DNA of 64,000 nt from Mycolicibacterium flavescens (GCA_900637135.1 LR134353.1:62001-126000), one strand, 5' to 3'. Shown: positions 1-8,779, counted from the stretch's first letter. Made by a program: numbers and translations. The notes: a model not told the origin generated them from the sequence alone.

Positions 1-1271
1 TCGAACGCCTCGCCGTCGAGAACGAGGAGGCCATCGCCGCCGCGCTCGAACAGGATCTGGGGCGCAACCGTTTCGAGGCGTGGCTGGCCGACATCGCGAG
101 CACCGCCGGTGAGGCCAAGGACGCCGCCAAGAACGTCAAGAAGTGGACCAAGCGCCGCTATCGGCTGCTCGAGATGTCGCAGCTGCCGGGCCGGGGCTGG
201 GTCGAATACGAACCGTTCGGCACGGTGCTGGTCATCGGCGCGTGGAACTTCCCGTTCGTGCTGACGCTCGGCCCGGCGATCGGGGCGATCGCGGCGGGCA
301 ACACCGTGGTCCTCAAGCCCTCGGAAGTCTGTCCGGCGTCGTCGGCGCTGATGGCCGAACTGGTGCCGCGCTACCTCGACTCCGACGCGATCGCGGTGGT
401 CGAGGGCGACGGCTCGGTCAGCCAGGAGCTCATCGCGCAGGGCTTCGACCACATCTGCTTCACCGGCGGCACCGAGATCGGCCGCAAGGTCTACGAAGGC
501 GCCGCACCGCATCTGACGCCGGTCACGCTCGAACTCGGCGGGAAGAGCCCGGTGATCGTCTCCGCCGATGCCGACATCGATGTCGCGGCCAAGCGCATCG
601 CGTGGACGAAGCTGATCAACTCCGGGCAGATCTGCATCGCGCCCGACTATGTGCTCGCCGACGCGAAGATCCGCGACAAGCTGGTCGACAAGATCAAAGA
701 GGCGGTGACGACGTTCGAGTCGGAGAACCCCGGCGGCAAACGCATCGTCAACGAACGCCACTTCGGGCGGCTGACCGACGCGTTGGCCGCGACCAAGGGT
801 GAGGTGGTCGTCGGCGGTGGTTCGGACGCGTCGAAGATCAGCATCCAGCCGACCGTCGTCGTCGACCCCGACCCGGCCGAACCGTTGATGACCGACGAGA
901 TCTTCGGCCCGATCCTGCCCGTCGTGACGGTCCAATCACTCGACGACGCAATCAGTTTCGTCAATTCGCGGCCGAAGCCGCTGGCGGCCTACCTGTTCAC
1001 CAAGACGAAGAGCATCAGGGAACGGGTGATCAAGGAGGTGCCGGCCGGCGGGATGGTGGTCAACCACCTGCTGTTCCACTTCGCCACCAACAAGCTGCCG
1101 TTCGGCGGCGTCGGGCCCTCGGGCATGGGCGCCTACCACGGCCGCTACGGCTTCGAGCAGTTCAGTCACAAGAAGACCGTGATGACCAAACCGACCCGAC
1201 CCGATGTCGGCGCGTTCATCTATCCCCCGTATACAGAGAAGGCGCTGAAGCTCGCCAAACGCCTGTTTTAG
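1..1271 (+). CDS. Aldehyde dehydrogenase, ALDH3-like (5' truncated by window edge)
   Basis: This is an NAD(P)-dependent aldehyde dehydrogenase that would oxidise an aldehyde to its acid. The reading frame is open from the first complete codon at position 3, so the true start lies upstream of the window; internal ATGs such as 174 are not the start. Visible are the family glutamate motif LELGGKSP, the catalytic-cysteine context NSGQICIAPDYV, and a C-terminus (PFGGVGPSGMG, then HKKTV) typical of the ALDH3 branch. Position and content match M. tuberculosis Rv0147. It is followed by a long hairpin and then an SDR and a quinone oxidoreductase on the same strand. The substrate cannot be told from the sequence. 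Confidence 0.93.
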   Translation, partial: ERLAVENEEAIAAALEQDLGRNRFEAWLADIASTAGEAKDAAKNVKKWTKRRYRLLEMSQLPGRGWVEYEPFGTVLVIGAWNFPFVLTLGPAIGAIAAGNTVVLKPSEVCPASSALMAELVPRYLDSDAIAVVEGDGSVSQELIAQGFDHICFTGGTEIGRKVYEGAAPHLTPVTLELGGKSPVIVSADADIDVAAKRIAWTKLINSGQICIAPDYVLADAKIRDKLVDKIKEAVTTFESENPGGKRIVNERHFGRLTDALAATKGEVVVGGGSDASKISIQPTVVVDPDPAEPLMTDEIFGPILPVVTVQSLDDAISFVNSRPKPLAAYLFTKTKSIRERVIKEVPAGGMVVNHLLFHFATNKLPFGGVGPSGMGAYHGRYGFEQFSHKKTVMTKPTRPDVGAFIYPPYTEKALKLAKRLF

Positions 1272-1323
1272 CGATTCGGGTGTAGTTGGTGGCGGCCAGC
1301 GCAACCAACTACACCGAAATCGC
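1271..1323. repeat. Long imperfect inverted repeat between ALDH and SDR genes
   Basis: Two 20-nt arms (1271-1290 and 1304-1323) pair at 18 of 20 positions, with a perfect inner 12 bp (GGTGTAGTTGGT against ACCAACTACACC) around a 13-nt loop. It starts at the last base of the ALDH stop codon and ends about 23 bp before the SDR start. It could be a U-tail-less terminator, an RNA processing stem or a protein-binding dyad. No T-run follows it, so terminator is only one option. Confidence 0.6.
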
Positions 1324-1346
1324 GGCGGAATGTGGAAAGGAACCCC

Positions 1347-2210
1347 ATGCCAGGAGTGCAGGATCGCGTCGTCGTCGTCACCGGGGCCGGAGGCGGACTC
1401 GGACGCGAATACGCGTTGACGCTCGCCAAAGAGGGCGCCAGCGTCGTCGTCAACGACCTCGGCGGTGCCCGAGACGGCACCGGCGCCGGCCAGAACATGG
1501 CCGACCAGGTCGTCCAGGAGATCAAGGACGCCGGTGGCCGCGCGGTCGCCAACTACGACTCGGTCGCCGAGCCCGAGGGCGCCGAGAACATCATCAAGAC
1601 CGCGCTCGGCGAGTTCGGCAAGGTCGACGGTGTGGTTTCCAACGCGGGCATCCTGCGCGACGGCACATTCCACAAGATGGAGTTCGCCAACTGGGACGCC
1701 GTGCTCAAGGTGCACCTGTACGGCGGCTACAACGTGATCCGCGCCGCATGGCCGCACTTCCGGGAGAACGGCTTCGGGCGGGTCGTGGTCGCCACCTCGA
1801 CCAGCGGTCTGTTCGGAAACTTCGGCCAGGCCAACTACGGCGCCGCCAAGCTCGGCCTCGTCGGCCTGATCAACACGCTGGCCCAGGAGGGCGCGAAGTA
1901 CAACATCAAGGCCAACGCCGTCGCCCCGATCGCGGCGACCCGGATGACGCAGGACATCCTGCCGCCGGAGGTCTTCGAGAAGCTGACGCCGGAATACGTT
2001 GCGCCCGTGGTGGCCTACCTGATGACCGAGGAACTGCCCGACACCGCTTCGGTGTTCATCGTCGGTGGCGGCAAAGTTCAACGGGTAGCGCTGTTCCAGA
2101 ACGAGGGGCTCACCTTCTCCGAGGTGCCTTCTGTCGACGACATCGCCGCGAAGTGGGGCGAGATCACCGACCTGTCGGCGGCGCAGCGGGCCACCTTCAG
2201 CCTCGGCTGA
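1347..2210 (+). CDS. Short-chain dehydrogenase/reductase (Rv0148-like)
   Basis: A 287-aa SDR with the N-terminal nucleotide-binding TGAGGGLG motif, the NAG motif (SNAGILRDG) and a YGAAK catalytic Tyr-x-x-x-Lys. The family uses NAD(P)H to oxidise or reduce hydroxyl/keto groups. The layout resembles the 3-hydroxyacyl-CoA dehydrogenase part of MFE-2-type enzymes, so a role in lipid beta-oxidation is plausible. I start it at ATG 1347 because GGAAAGG lies 6-7 nt upstream; an in-frame GTG at 1332 would place this Shine-Dalgarno inside the gene. It is followed after 5 nt by a quinone oxidoreductase gene, so they are probably co-transcribed. Confidence 0.9.
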   Translation: MPGVQDRVVVVTGAGGGLGREYALTLAKEGASVVVNDLGGARDGTGAGQNMADQVVQEIKDAGGRAVANYDSVAEPEGAENIIKTALGEFGKVDGVVSNAGILRDGTFHKMEFANWDAVLKVHLYGGYNVIRAAWPHFRENGFGRVVVATSTSGLFGNFGQANYGAAKLGLVGLINTLAQEGAKYNIKANAVAPIAATRMTQDILPPEVFEKLTPEYVAPVVAYLMTEELPDTASVFIVGGGKVQRVALFQNEGLTFSEVPSVDDIAAKWGEITDLSAAQRATFSLG

Positions 2211-2215
2211 GTTCC

Positions 2216-3178
2216 ATGAAAGCGCTTGTCGCGCAGGAACTCACCGGGCCGGCTGGACTGGCGTACACCGATGTCGATGATGTCGGCGGCGAGGACGTCG
2301 TCGTTGTCGACGTCGGTGCGGCCGGCGTCAGCTTCCCGGACCTGTTGCTGCTGCGCGGGGAGTACCAGCTGCGGCTCGAACCGCCGTTCGTTCCCGGCAT
2401 GGAGGTCGCCGGGGTGGTGCGCTCGGCGCCGTACGAGTCGGAGTTCAAACCCGGGCAGCGGGTGACCGCGCTGTCGATGCTCGGCGGGTGGGCCGAGCGG
2501 GTGGCAGTGTCACCCGACAGCCTGACACCGACGCCCGACGGCCTCGACGACGCGGAAGCCGTTGCGCTGCTGGGCAACTACCAGACGATGTACTTCGCGC
2601 TGGCCAAGCGGGGCGCGCTGCGACCGGGCGAGACGGTGCTGGTCCTGGGATCGGCGGGCGGTGTGGGCACCGCGGCGGTGCAGATCGCGAAGGCGTTGGG
2701 CGCCAGGGTGATCGCGATGGTGCACCGGCCGCACGCGATCGAATTCGTCGAGTCGCTGGGCGCCGACGTCGTGCTACCGCTGACCGACGGCTGGCTGCAG
2801 GCGGTCAAGGACGCGACCGACGGCCGCGGTGTCGATCTTGTGGTCGACCCCATCGGCGGCGACGCGTTCGACGACGCGATCCGCGCGCTCGCCGTGGAGG
2901 GCAGGCTGCTGGTGATCGGTTTTGCGGCGGGCGGGATTCCGACGGTGAGGGTGAACCGGCTGCTGCTGCGCAATGTGGCGGTGATCGGGGTGGGCTACGG
3001 CGAATATGTGAACCGCAAGCCGGGATCGCAGTCGGTGTTCGAGTTCGGCGTCGCGCAGCTTGTCGAGGCGGGATTGCGCCCGCCGCCGCCGATGCGCTTC
3101 GCGCTGTCGAAGGGCGCTGAGGCTTTGCAGGCACTCGCGGACGGCGGTGTGCTCGGCAAGGTCGTGTTGGAGCCGTAG
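2216..3178 (+). CDS. NADPH:quinone oxidoreductase family protein (MDR, zinc-free)
   Basis: A 320-aa medium-chain reductase. An N-terminal GroES-like domain (PPFVPGMEVAGVV) is followed by a Rossmann domain with GSAGGVGTAAVQIAK, the NADPH-binding motif of quinone oxidoreductases. No cysteine-rich structural-zinc loop is seen, which separates it from the alcohol dehydrogenases elsewhere in the window. Such enzymes reduce quinones or activated double bonds with NADPH. ATG 2216 lies 5 nt after the SDR stop; the same frame is open far upstream, but those codons overlap the SDR and are not coding. The next gene begins immediately after its stop codon. It corresponds to Rv0149c-type proteins by position and length. 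Confidence 0.88.
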   Translation: MKALVAQELTGPAGLAYTDVDDVGGEDVVVVDVGAAGVSFPDLLLLRGEYQLRLEPPFVPGMEVAGVVRSAPYESEFKPGQRVTALSMLGGWAERVAVSPDSLTPTPDGLDDAEAVALLGNYQTMYFALAKRGALRPGETVLVLGSAGGVGTAAVQIAKALGARVIAMVHRPHAIEFVESLGADVVLPLTDGWLQAVKDATDGRGVDLVVDPIGGDAFDDAIRALAVEGRLLVIGFAAGGIPTVRVNRLLLRNVAVIGVGYGEYVNRKPGSQSVFEFGVAQLVEAGLRPPPPMRFALSKGAEALQALADGGVLGKVVLEP

Positions 3179-3883
3179 ATGCCGAAGGCGCTGGCATTCG
3201 ACGTGTTCGGCACCGTCGTCGACTGGCGTTCGAGCATCATCCGCGAGCTCGAGGAGTTCGGTCGTGCCCATGGCGTGCAACGGGATTGGGCGGCCTTCGC
3301 CGACGACTGGCGGGCCGGCTATCCGCCAGCGATGGACCGGGTGCGCCGCGGTGAGCTGCCGTGGACCAAGATCGACGACCTGCACCGCATGATCCTCGTC
3401 GAGCTGCTCGACACGGCGGGGATCACGAGCGTCGATGCCGCGGCCGTCGGAAATCTCAACCGGGCCTGGCACCGCCTCGACCCGTGGCCCGACGCCGTGG
3501 ACGGCCTTACAAGGTTGAAGGCGCGCTACCTCATCACGACGCTGTCCAACGGGAACGTCTCGCTGCTGACGAATATGGCCAAGCGTGCGGGTCTGCCGTG
3601 GGATTGTGTGATCTCGGCCGAGCTGTTCTGCCACTACAAACCCGATCCCGAGGCCTATCTCGGGTGCGCTGAGCTGCTCGACGTCGCGCCCGGTGAGCTG
3701 ATGCTGGTGGCCGCGCACGCCAGCGACCTGCGCGGTGCGAAGCGGGCGGGCCTGATGACCGCCTACGTCGACCGGCCGCTGGAGTACGGGGCGGGCCGCC
3801 GCCGCCCGTCGAGGATCGAGGACGGCGAGTTCGACGTCATGGCAGCCGATTTCGCCGACCTGGCCGACCAGCTCGGGGCCTGA
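3179..3883 (+). CDS. HAD-superfamily hydrolase, haloacid dehalogenase type II
   Basis: A 234-aa HAD-fold hydrolase. The nucleophile motif is DVFGTV near the N-terminus, followed by a Thr/Ser motif II (TTLSNGN) and a C-terminal loop with HYKPDPEAYL, typical of L-2-haloacid dehalogenase-like proteins. The family displaces halide or phosphate from small organic substrates through an aspartyl-ester intermediate. The ATG directly abuts the TAG of the upstream oxidoreductase, so translation is probably coupled. Many proteins of this family act on unknown physiological substrates, and dehalogenation here is only a family-level guess. Confidence 0.85.
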   Translation: MPKALAFDVFGTVVDWRSSIIRELEEFGRAHGVQRDWAAFADDWRAGYPPAMDRVRRGELPWTKIDDLHRMILVELLDTAGITSVDAAAVGNLNRAWHRLDPWPDAVDGLTRLKARYLITTLSNGNVSLLTNMAKRAGLPWDCVISAELFCHYKPDPEAYLGCAELLDVAPGELMLVAAHASDLRGAKRAGLMTAYVDRPLEYGAGRRRPSRIEDGEFDVMAADFADLADQLGA

Positions 3884-3905
3884 ACCGCAGGGGTAGCGTG
3901 AAAGC

Positions 3906-4655
3906 GTGACCGATCAGCCGACATCATCGCTGCCGCCTGCGCTGCGCAGGGCGGTCGAGCTGTTCTCCGATCCGCCGGCGCGTCTCGAGGTCCGCGACGG
4001 CTACCTGGACCTGCTCGACGACTCGGCATCACCGCAGCAGACACCGCCGGCGAACCGCGGTCTGATCCAGGCCGTGTGGGCGTCGGGTCCGGGGTCGATG
4101 TTCTACGACTACGCCCAGGGCATCGCCCGCAGATTCGTGGGCGCCTGGCAGCTGCCGATCGACTGGCTCGACATTCCGAAGGGCGGTATCGCGCTCGACA
4201 TCGGAAGCGGGCCGGGCAACGTCACCGCCTCGCTGGCCCGCGCGGCGGGACCGGGCGGGTTGGCGCTGGGCATCGACATCTCGAAACCGATGCTGACGCG
4301 GGCGGTCAGCGCGCAGGCCGGGCCCAACGTCGGATTCCTGCGGGCGGACGCCCAGCGGTTGCCGTTTGGGGACGAGACCTTCGACGCGGTGACGTCGCTG
4401 GCGGTGGTGCAGCTGATCCCCGAGCCGTCGTCGGCGGTGGCCGAGATGTACCGCGTGCTGCGGCCGGGCGGCCGGATCGCGATCATGGCGCCCACGGTCG
4501 GCAATGTGCCGCCGCCGCTGCGATGGTTGTCCAGCGGCGGGGCCCGCTTCTTCGCCGAAGACGAACTCGGCGACATGTTCGAGCAACGCGGGTTCGTCGG
4601 CGTGCGCACCAAGTCCGTCGGCAACCTCCAGTGGGTGCGGGCCCGGCGCCCGTGA
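3906..4655 (+). CDS. Class I SAM-dependent methyltransferase
   Basis: A 249-aa cytosolic methyltransferase with the SAM-binding motif I ALDIGSGPGNV, a motif II region containing GIDISKPML, and a post-I acidic/AQRLPF segment followed by DAVTSLAVVQLIPEP, the UbiE/Methyltransf_11 pattern. The gene starts with GTG 22 nt after the HAD hydrolase stop. The acceptor substrate is not evident; neighbouring lipid and redox enzymes suggest a lipid or quinone-like small molecule, which is inference only. Confidence 0.87.
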   Translation: MTDQPTSSLPPALRRAVELFSDPPARLEVRDGYLDLLDDSASPQQTPPANRGLIQAVWASGPGSMFYDYAQGIARRFVGAWQLPIDWLDIPKGGIALDIGSGPGNVTASLARAAGPGGLALGIDISKPMLTRAVSAQAGPNVGFLRADAQRLPFGDETFDAVTSLAVVQLIPEPSSAVAEMYRVLRPGGRIAIMAPTVGNVPPPLRWLSSGGARFFAEDELGDMFEQRGFVGVRTKSVGNLQWVRARRP

Positions 4656-4699
4656 GCCGACCGCGGCCGAGCCGCTACGACCACACGTAGATTCAACAC

Positions 4700-5185
4700 A
4701 TGACCACCGGCGGGATCGTGCTTGTCGCGTTGGCCATCGCGGTCGGCATCGTCGGCATCGTGGTGCCGGTGCTTCCCGGGACACTGCTGGTCTTCGGGGC
4801 GATCGCGGTGTGGGCGCTCGTCGAGCGGGAACCCGCCGCGTGGGTGACGCTGGCCGTGGCGACCGTGCTGCTCGGTGCTGCGGCGCTGATCAAGTACACG
4901 TGGCCGGTGCGACGGATGCGGGAGGCCGATGTGCGCACCCTGAGCCTGGTCGCGGGCGGAGCGCTCGGCGTGGTCGGCTTCTTCGTGATCCCCATACTCG
5001 GACTCCCGATCGGCTTCGTGCTGGGCATCTATCTCTCTGAACTGACCAACCGGCACGACCGGCGCGTGGCGTGGGTGTCGACGAAGCATGCGCTCAAGGG
5101 CGTCGCCTTGTCGGTCGGCGTCGAAATGGCCGGCGCATTGCTCGCCACCGTCGTTTGGGTCATCGGGGTGTACCTGACGCAGTAG
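4700..5185 (+). CDS. DUF456 family integral membrane protein
   Basis: A 161-aa, very hydrophobic protein with about four transmembrane segments. The glycine-rich first helix pair (GIVGIVVPVLPGTLL) and the segment FFVIPILGLPIGFVLGIYLSE are characteristic of DUF456 proteins. Molecular function of the family is unknown. It sits 44 nt after the methyltransferase and 9 nt before an LLM flavin enzyme, all on the plus strand, so it is probably part of the same transcription unit. Confidence 0.82.
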   Translation: MTTGGIVLVALAIAVGIVGIVVPVLPGTLLVFGAIAVWALVEREPAAWVTLAVATVLLGAAALIKYTWPVRRMREADVRTLSLVAGGALGVVGFFVIPILGLPIGFVLGIYLSELTNRHDRRVAWVSTKHALKGVALSVGVEMAGALLATVVWVIGVYLTQ

Positions 5186-5194
5186 CTTGCAGGC

Positions 5195-6358
5195 ATGGCC
5201 AAGCTGCGTTTCGGATACTTCATCGCACCGTTTCACCGCGCCGGCACCAACCCGACGCTCGCGCTGCAGCGCGATCTGGAGCTCATCGAGCACCTCGACG
5301 CGCTGGGCTTCGACGAGGCGTGGATCGGCGAGCACCATTCTGCGGGAAGCGAGATCATCAGCTCACCCGAGGTGTTCATCGCGGCGGCCGCGCAGCGCGC
5401 CAAGCGGATCCGGTTCGGCACCGGCGTCATCTCGCTGGCGTACCACAACCCGCTGTGGGCGGCCGACCGGCTGATGCTGCTCGACCACCTCACCCACGGC
5501 CGCATCATCGGCGGCATGGGGCCCGGCTCGCTGCCCACCGACTCGGCGATGATCGGCCTGACGCCCACCGACACCCGTGAACTTCTGGAGACCAACCTCG
5601 ACATCGTCGTGCGGTTGCTCAAGGGCGAAACGGTCTCGGCCAAGACCGCCACCCACGAACTCCACGACGCCAGACTGCAACTGGCGCCTTATGCGGAGGA
5701 CGGCATCCCGCTCAGTGTCGCCGCGGTGGCCTCGCCGACCGGGGCGCGGCTGGCAGGCAAGCACGGAATCGGCCTGCTGTCGATCGGTGCGACGCTCGTC
5801 GTCGAGGGATTCGATGCGCTCGCGCATCACTGGGGGATCGCCGAGGAACGGGCGGCCGCGTTCGGCACCACGGTCGACCGCCGCAACTGGTCGCTGGTGT
5901 GCCCCATGCACATCGCCGAAACCGACGAACAAGCGCGCGCCGACGTCCGCTTCGGTATCGAGCCGTGGTTCAACTACTTCCAGAAGGTCGCCGCATTCCC
6001 GCAGATGACGATTCCCGGGGACCGGATCGACGACATGATCGACATCATCAACAACGCGGGCGCCGGAGTGATCGGAACACCCGAACGAGCCCGCGCCCAG
6101 GTGCAGCGGCTGTGGGATCAGTCCGGCGGCTTCGGGTGCATGCTCCAGATGGGCCACGAATGGGCCAATCCCGCCGCCACCAAGCGCAGCGCGGAACTGT
6201 TCGCCGCCGAGGTCATACCGCACTTCCAGGGTCAGGCCCAGCCGACGCTCGACGCCGCGGCGCGCGCCCGCGATGTGCGCGAGAACCTGGCCCAGACGCA
6301 GCTGTCCGCGATCGAGCACATGACGCAGAAGTACGAGGCCGAAAAAGGCGGGGCCTGA
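5195..6358 (+). CDS. LLM-class flavin-dependent oxidoreductase (luciferase-like)
   Basis: A 387-aa luciferase-like monooxygenase. The N-terminal strand KLRFGYFIAPFH, the EAWIGEHHSAG segment and the barrel-core FGTGVISLAYHNPL are typical of bacterial luciferase-like FMN or F420 oxidoreductases; GRIIGGMGPGSLPTD is the usual flavin-loop region. Members oxidise diverse small organics, and mycobacterial ones often use F420 instead of FMN; which applies here is not visible. It starts 9 nt after the DUF456 gene and converges on ptpB with only 7 bp between the stop codons. Confidence 0.87.
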   Translation: MAKLRFGYFIAPFHRAGTNPTLALQRDLELIEHLDALGFDEAWIGEHHSAGSEIISSPEVFIAAAAQRAKRIRFGTGVISLAYHNPLWAADRLMLLDHLTHGRIIGGMGPGSLPTDSAMIGLTPTDTRELLETNLDIVVRLLKGETVSAKTATHELHDARLQLAPYAEDGIPLSVAAVASPTGARLAGKHGIGLLSIGATLVVEGFDALAHHWGIAEERAAAFGTTVDRRNWSLVCPMHIAETDEQARADVRFGIEPWFNYFQKVAAFPQMTIPGDRIDDMIDIINNAGAGVIGTPERARAQVQRLWDQSGGFGCMLQMGHEWANPAATKRSAELFAAEVIPHFQGQAQPTLDAAARARDVRENLAQTQLSAIEHMTQKYEAEKGGA

Positions 6359-6365
6359 CCGGATT

Positions 6366-7169
6366 TCAGCCGAGCAGGACGGTGCGCAGCCGCACGACCT
6401 CATCGTCGGTGACGCCGGCGGCCTCGAGGTAGCCCCGCACCGAGCCGTAGTTCTCGACGATCGAGCGTCGGGCGGTTTCGAGGTAGTCCTCGCGCACGCC
6501 GAGCACCTCCTCGGTAAGCCGCGCCTCGGCGAAGGTGACGATTTCGTCGGTGGTGTCCTCTGACCGGTTGCGGATCGACTCGAGGATGCTTTCGCGAAGC
6601 TGCGGTACTGCCTCGTTACTGCGCAGGAAGTCGGCCAGGATGGCATCGCGCTGCACACCGACCGCCTCGAGCACGGTTGCGACCGTGAAGCCCGTGCGGT
6701 CCTTACCGGCGAAGCAGTGCGCGATGACCGGGCGCTGCCCGGCGAGCATCGAAATGACCTGGCGCACAGCCAAATGCGCACCGGGCAGCGTCGGGAACTT
6801 CTGGTACTCCTCGGTCATGAACCGGCCCGCAGCCACCGCCACGTCTTCGTCGTCGGGTTTTTCGGTCATCATGCGCTGGAAGCTCTGCTCATGCGGCGCC
6901 TCCGCGCCGGGTTTGGCAAGCTCGTGAAACGGCAGCCGGTGTATCGCGACGCCGTCGGGCACCCGCCCGGGCCCGCGCCGCTCGACCTCACGATCCGAGC
7001 GCAGGTCGGCGACATCGGTGATGTTCAACCGGCGCAACAGCTCGCGGCCCACCTCGTCCAGACCGCTCAGCTCGCTGGACCGGAAGAACTGCCCGGGTCT
7101 GATACCGGTCTCCTCGGAGATGTCGCGGAAGTTCCACGCCCCTGACAGGGCGTCGGGGTTGCCCGCCAC
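6366..7169 (-). CDS. ptpB: Protein tyrosine/lipid phosphatase, PtpB family
   Basis: A 267-aa phosphatase with the active-site P-loop HCFAGKDRTG (Cys152 nucleophile and the Lys-Asp pair typical of the PtpB/triple-specificity group) and the N-terminal NFRDISEETG signature. In M. tuberculosis PtpB (Rv0153c) is a secreted phosphatase of phosphotyrosine and phosphoinositides; in an environmental relative the substrate is unknown. No signal peptide is visible. The GTG start follows the fadE2 TAG with no gap, so the two genes are translationally coupled, the same pairing as Rv0154c-Rv0153c. Confidence 0.9.
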   Translation of the reverse strand: MAGNPDALSGAWNFRDISEETGIRPGQFFRSSELSGLDEVGRELLRRLNITDVADLRSDREVERRGPGRVPDGVAIHRLPFHELAKPGAEAPHEQSFQRMMTEKPDDEDVAVAAGRFMTEEYQKFPTLPGAHLAVRQVISMLAGQRPVIAHCFAGKDRTGFTVATVLEAVGVQRDAILADFLRSNEAVPQLRESILESIRNRSEDTTDEIVTFAEARLTEEVLGVREDYLETARRSIVENYGSVRGYLEAAGVTDDEVVRLRTVLLG

Positions 7170-8510
7170 CTATCCGGCTCCTCCGGCCACCGCCGCGCCT
7201 CCGGCCGCCGCGGGACCCGATTGGCGGCTCGCCGCTGGACCCGATTGGCGGCTCGCCGCGGGACCCGATTGGCGGCTCGCCGCCGTCGCGAAAGCGCTTT
7301 TCTCCCTGCCGAGTTCGGCGCGGGCGATGGTCCGCATATGCACCTCGTCCGGCCCGTCGAACAGCCGCATCGCGCGGTGCCAGGCGTACAGCCGGGCCAG
7401 GGGCACGTCGTCACAGATCCCCATACCGCCGTGCACCTGGATCGCACGGTCGATGACGTCACACGCCATCTGCGGGGCGACCGCCTTGATCTGGGCGACC
7501 AGCACCTGCGCGTCCTTGCTCTTATTGCCCTGCTCGTCGATGGTCCACGCCGCCTTGTGGCACAGCAGGCGGGCCTGGTCGATCTGGTTGCGCGACTTGG
7601 CGATCGACTCGCGCACCACCCCCTGCTCGGACAGCGGCTTGCCGAACGCCACGCGGTTCTGCACACGGTCGATCATCAACGCCAGCGCCCGCTCGGCCGC
7701 GCCGATCGCGCGCATGCAGTGGTGGATACGCCCCGGGCCGAGGCGGGCCTGGGCGATCGCGAACCCGCTGCCCTCTTCGTGGAGCAGGTTCTCGGCCGGC
7801 ACCCTCGCGTTGTCGAAGACGATCTCGCAATGCCCGTGCTGGTCTTGGTAGCCGAACACCGGAAGCGAACGTTGGATGTCGACGCCCGGGGTGTCGGTCG
7901 GCACGAGGATCATCGACTGCTGCTGGTGGCTGGCCGCATCCGGATTCGTGCGGCCCATCACGATCATGATCTTGCAGCGCGGATCGGCCGCGCCGGTGAT
8001 CCACCACTTGCGACCGTTGATGACGTAGTCGTCGCCGTCGCGCAGCATCGTGGTCTCGATGTTGCGGGCGTCGCTGGAGGCGACCGCGGGTTCGGTCATC
8101 GCGAAGGCGCTGCGGATCTCGCCGGCCAGCAGCGGTTCGAGCCATTGCTTGCGCTGCTGCTCATTGGCGAACAGGTGCAGCGTCTCCATGTTGCCGGTGT
8201 CGGGGGCCGCGCAGTTGGTGACCTCGGGCGCGATCTCCATGCTCCAACCGGTCAGCTCGGCAAGCTGCGCGTACTCGAGGTTGCTCAGACCCGACTCGGC
8301 GGGCAGGAACAGATTCCACAGCCCGCGTTCCTTGGCGAGCTTCTTGAGGTCCTCGACGATCGGCGGAACGGTGTGGTCCTTGGGACCGGCCTCTTCGCGG
8401 TAGCGGTGGTACTCGGCTTCGGCGGGGAAGACGGATTCCGTCATGAATTCGCCCAGGCGCTGGTGGTAGTCCTGAGCCTTGGCCGACATCGCGAAGTCCA
8501 TGCCCGCCAC
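7170..8510 (-). CDS. fadE2: Acyl-CoA dehydrogenase FadE2, ACAD10/11-like
   Basis: A 446-aa FAD-dependent acyl-CoA dehydrogenase. It has the middle-domain substrate/FAD segment FAMTEPAVASSDARN, the WWITGAADPR segment, and near the C-terminus the DGPDEVH signature that marks the ACAD10/11-like branch rather than the usual EGT motif. The GTG start is set by a near-perfect Shine-Dalgarno AGGAGGTGA 9 nt upstream. The last about 35 residues are a low-complexity tail containing ASRQSGPA three times, encoded by a 24-bp DNA repeat; the fold ends before it, so the tail is likely dispensable for catalysis. ptpB follows directly. Confidence 0.9.
   Translation of the reverse strand: MAGMDFAMSAKAQDYHQRLGEFMTESVFPAEAEYHRYREEAGPKDHTVPPIVEDLKKLAKERGLWNLFLPAESGLSNLEYAQLAELTGWSMEIAPEVTNCAAPDTGNMETLHLFANEQQRKQWLEPLLAGEIRSAFAMTEPAVASSDARNIETTMLRDGDDYVINGRKWWITGAADPRCKIMIVMGRTNPDAASHQQQSMILVPTDTPGVDIQRSLPVFGYQDQHGHCEIVFDNARVPAENLLHEEGSGFAIAQARLGPGRIHHCMRAIGAAERALALMIDRVQNRVAFGKPLSEQGVVRESIAKSRNQIDQARLLCHKAAWTIDEQGNKSKDAQVLVAQIKAVAPQMACDVIDRAIQVHGGMGICDDVPLARLYAWHRAMRLFDGPDEVHMRTIARAELGREKSAFATAASRQSGPAASRQSGPAASRQSGPAAAGGAAVAGGAG
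7211..7282 (-). repeat. Three tandem 24-bp repeats in the fadE2 3' end
   Basis: Three head-to-tail copies of a 24-bp unit (7211-7234, 7235-7258, 7259-7282); copies 1 and 3 are identical and copy 2 differs at one base. The unit is a multiple of three, so copy-number change keeps the frame and adds or removes eight residues. This is a VNTR/MIRU-like locus within a coding region. Confidence 0.92.
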
Positions 8511-8524
8511 GATATGTCACCTCC

Positions 8525-8779
8525 TCAGACGGGTTTGTGCTGCGTCGGGCTTTGCCCGGACTCCCACTTGGCCTCCAGGCTGCGGGTCACCTGGGTGCCC
8601 GCTGCGTATTCGACCTGGAACGTCGTACCGTCGTCGAGCTCGTAGGTGATGACGGCCGTGCCGTCGTTGACGTCCTTATGCACCACCTTGGACGGGACGG
8701 GTTCGGCGCCGCGGTCGACGAGGACGATGTCGCCGGGCGTGACGTCCTCGATGCGGTCGTTCTCGGAGATGTTCGACAT
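8525..8779 (-). CDS. Small conserved acidic protein of unknown function
   Basis: An 84-aa soluble protein beginning MSNISEN. I recognise no named domain. The sequence reads as a small beta-rich fold (DIVLVDRG, KVVHKDV, AVITYELDDG, TFQVEYAAGT), reminiscent of the short DUF1918-like or SH3-like proteins of actinobacteria, but I would not assign it. I prefer ATG 8779 because the 14 upstream codons are basic and unlike the rest. It lies upstream of fadE2 on the same strand with a 14-bp gap; the region between it and ahpC (8780-8996) must hold both divergent promoters. Confidence 0.65.
   Translation of the reverse strand: MSNISENDRIEDVTPGDIVLVDRGAEPVPSKVVHKDVNDGTAVITYELDDGTTFQVEYAAGTQVTRSLEAKWESGQSPTQHKPV

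Noticed and set aside
1286..2215. In-frame upstream extension of the quinone oxidoreductase
   Set aside because: It overlaps the SDR gene completely and reads as arginine-rich shadow sequence; the conserved start is ATG 2216.
7211..7282. CRISPR-like repeat
   Set aside because: The units are contiguous with no spacers and code for an in-frame peptide repeat.
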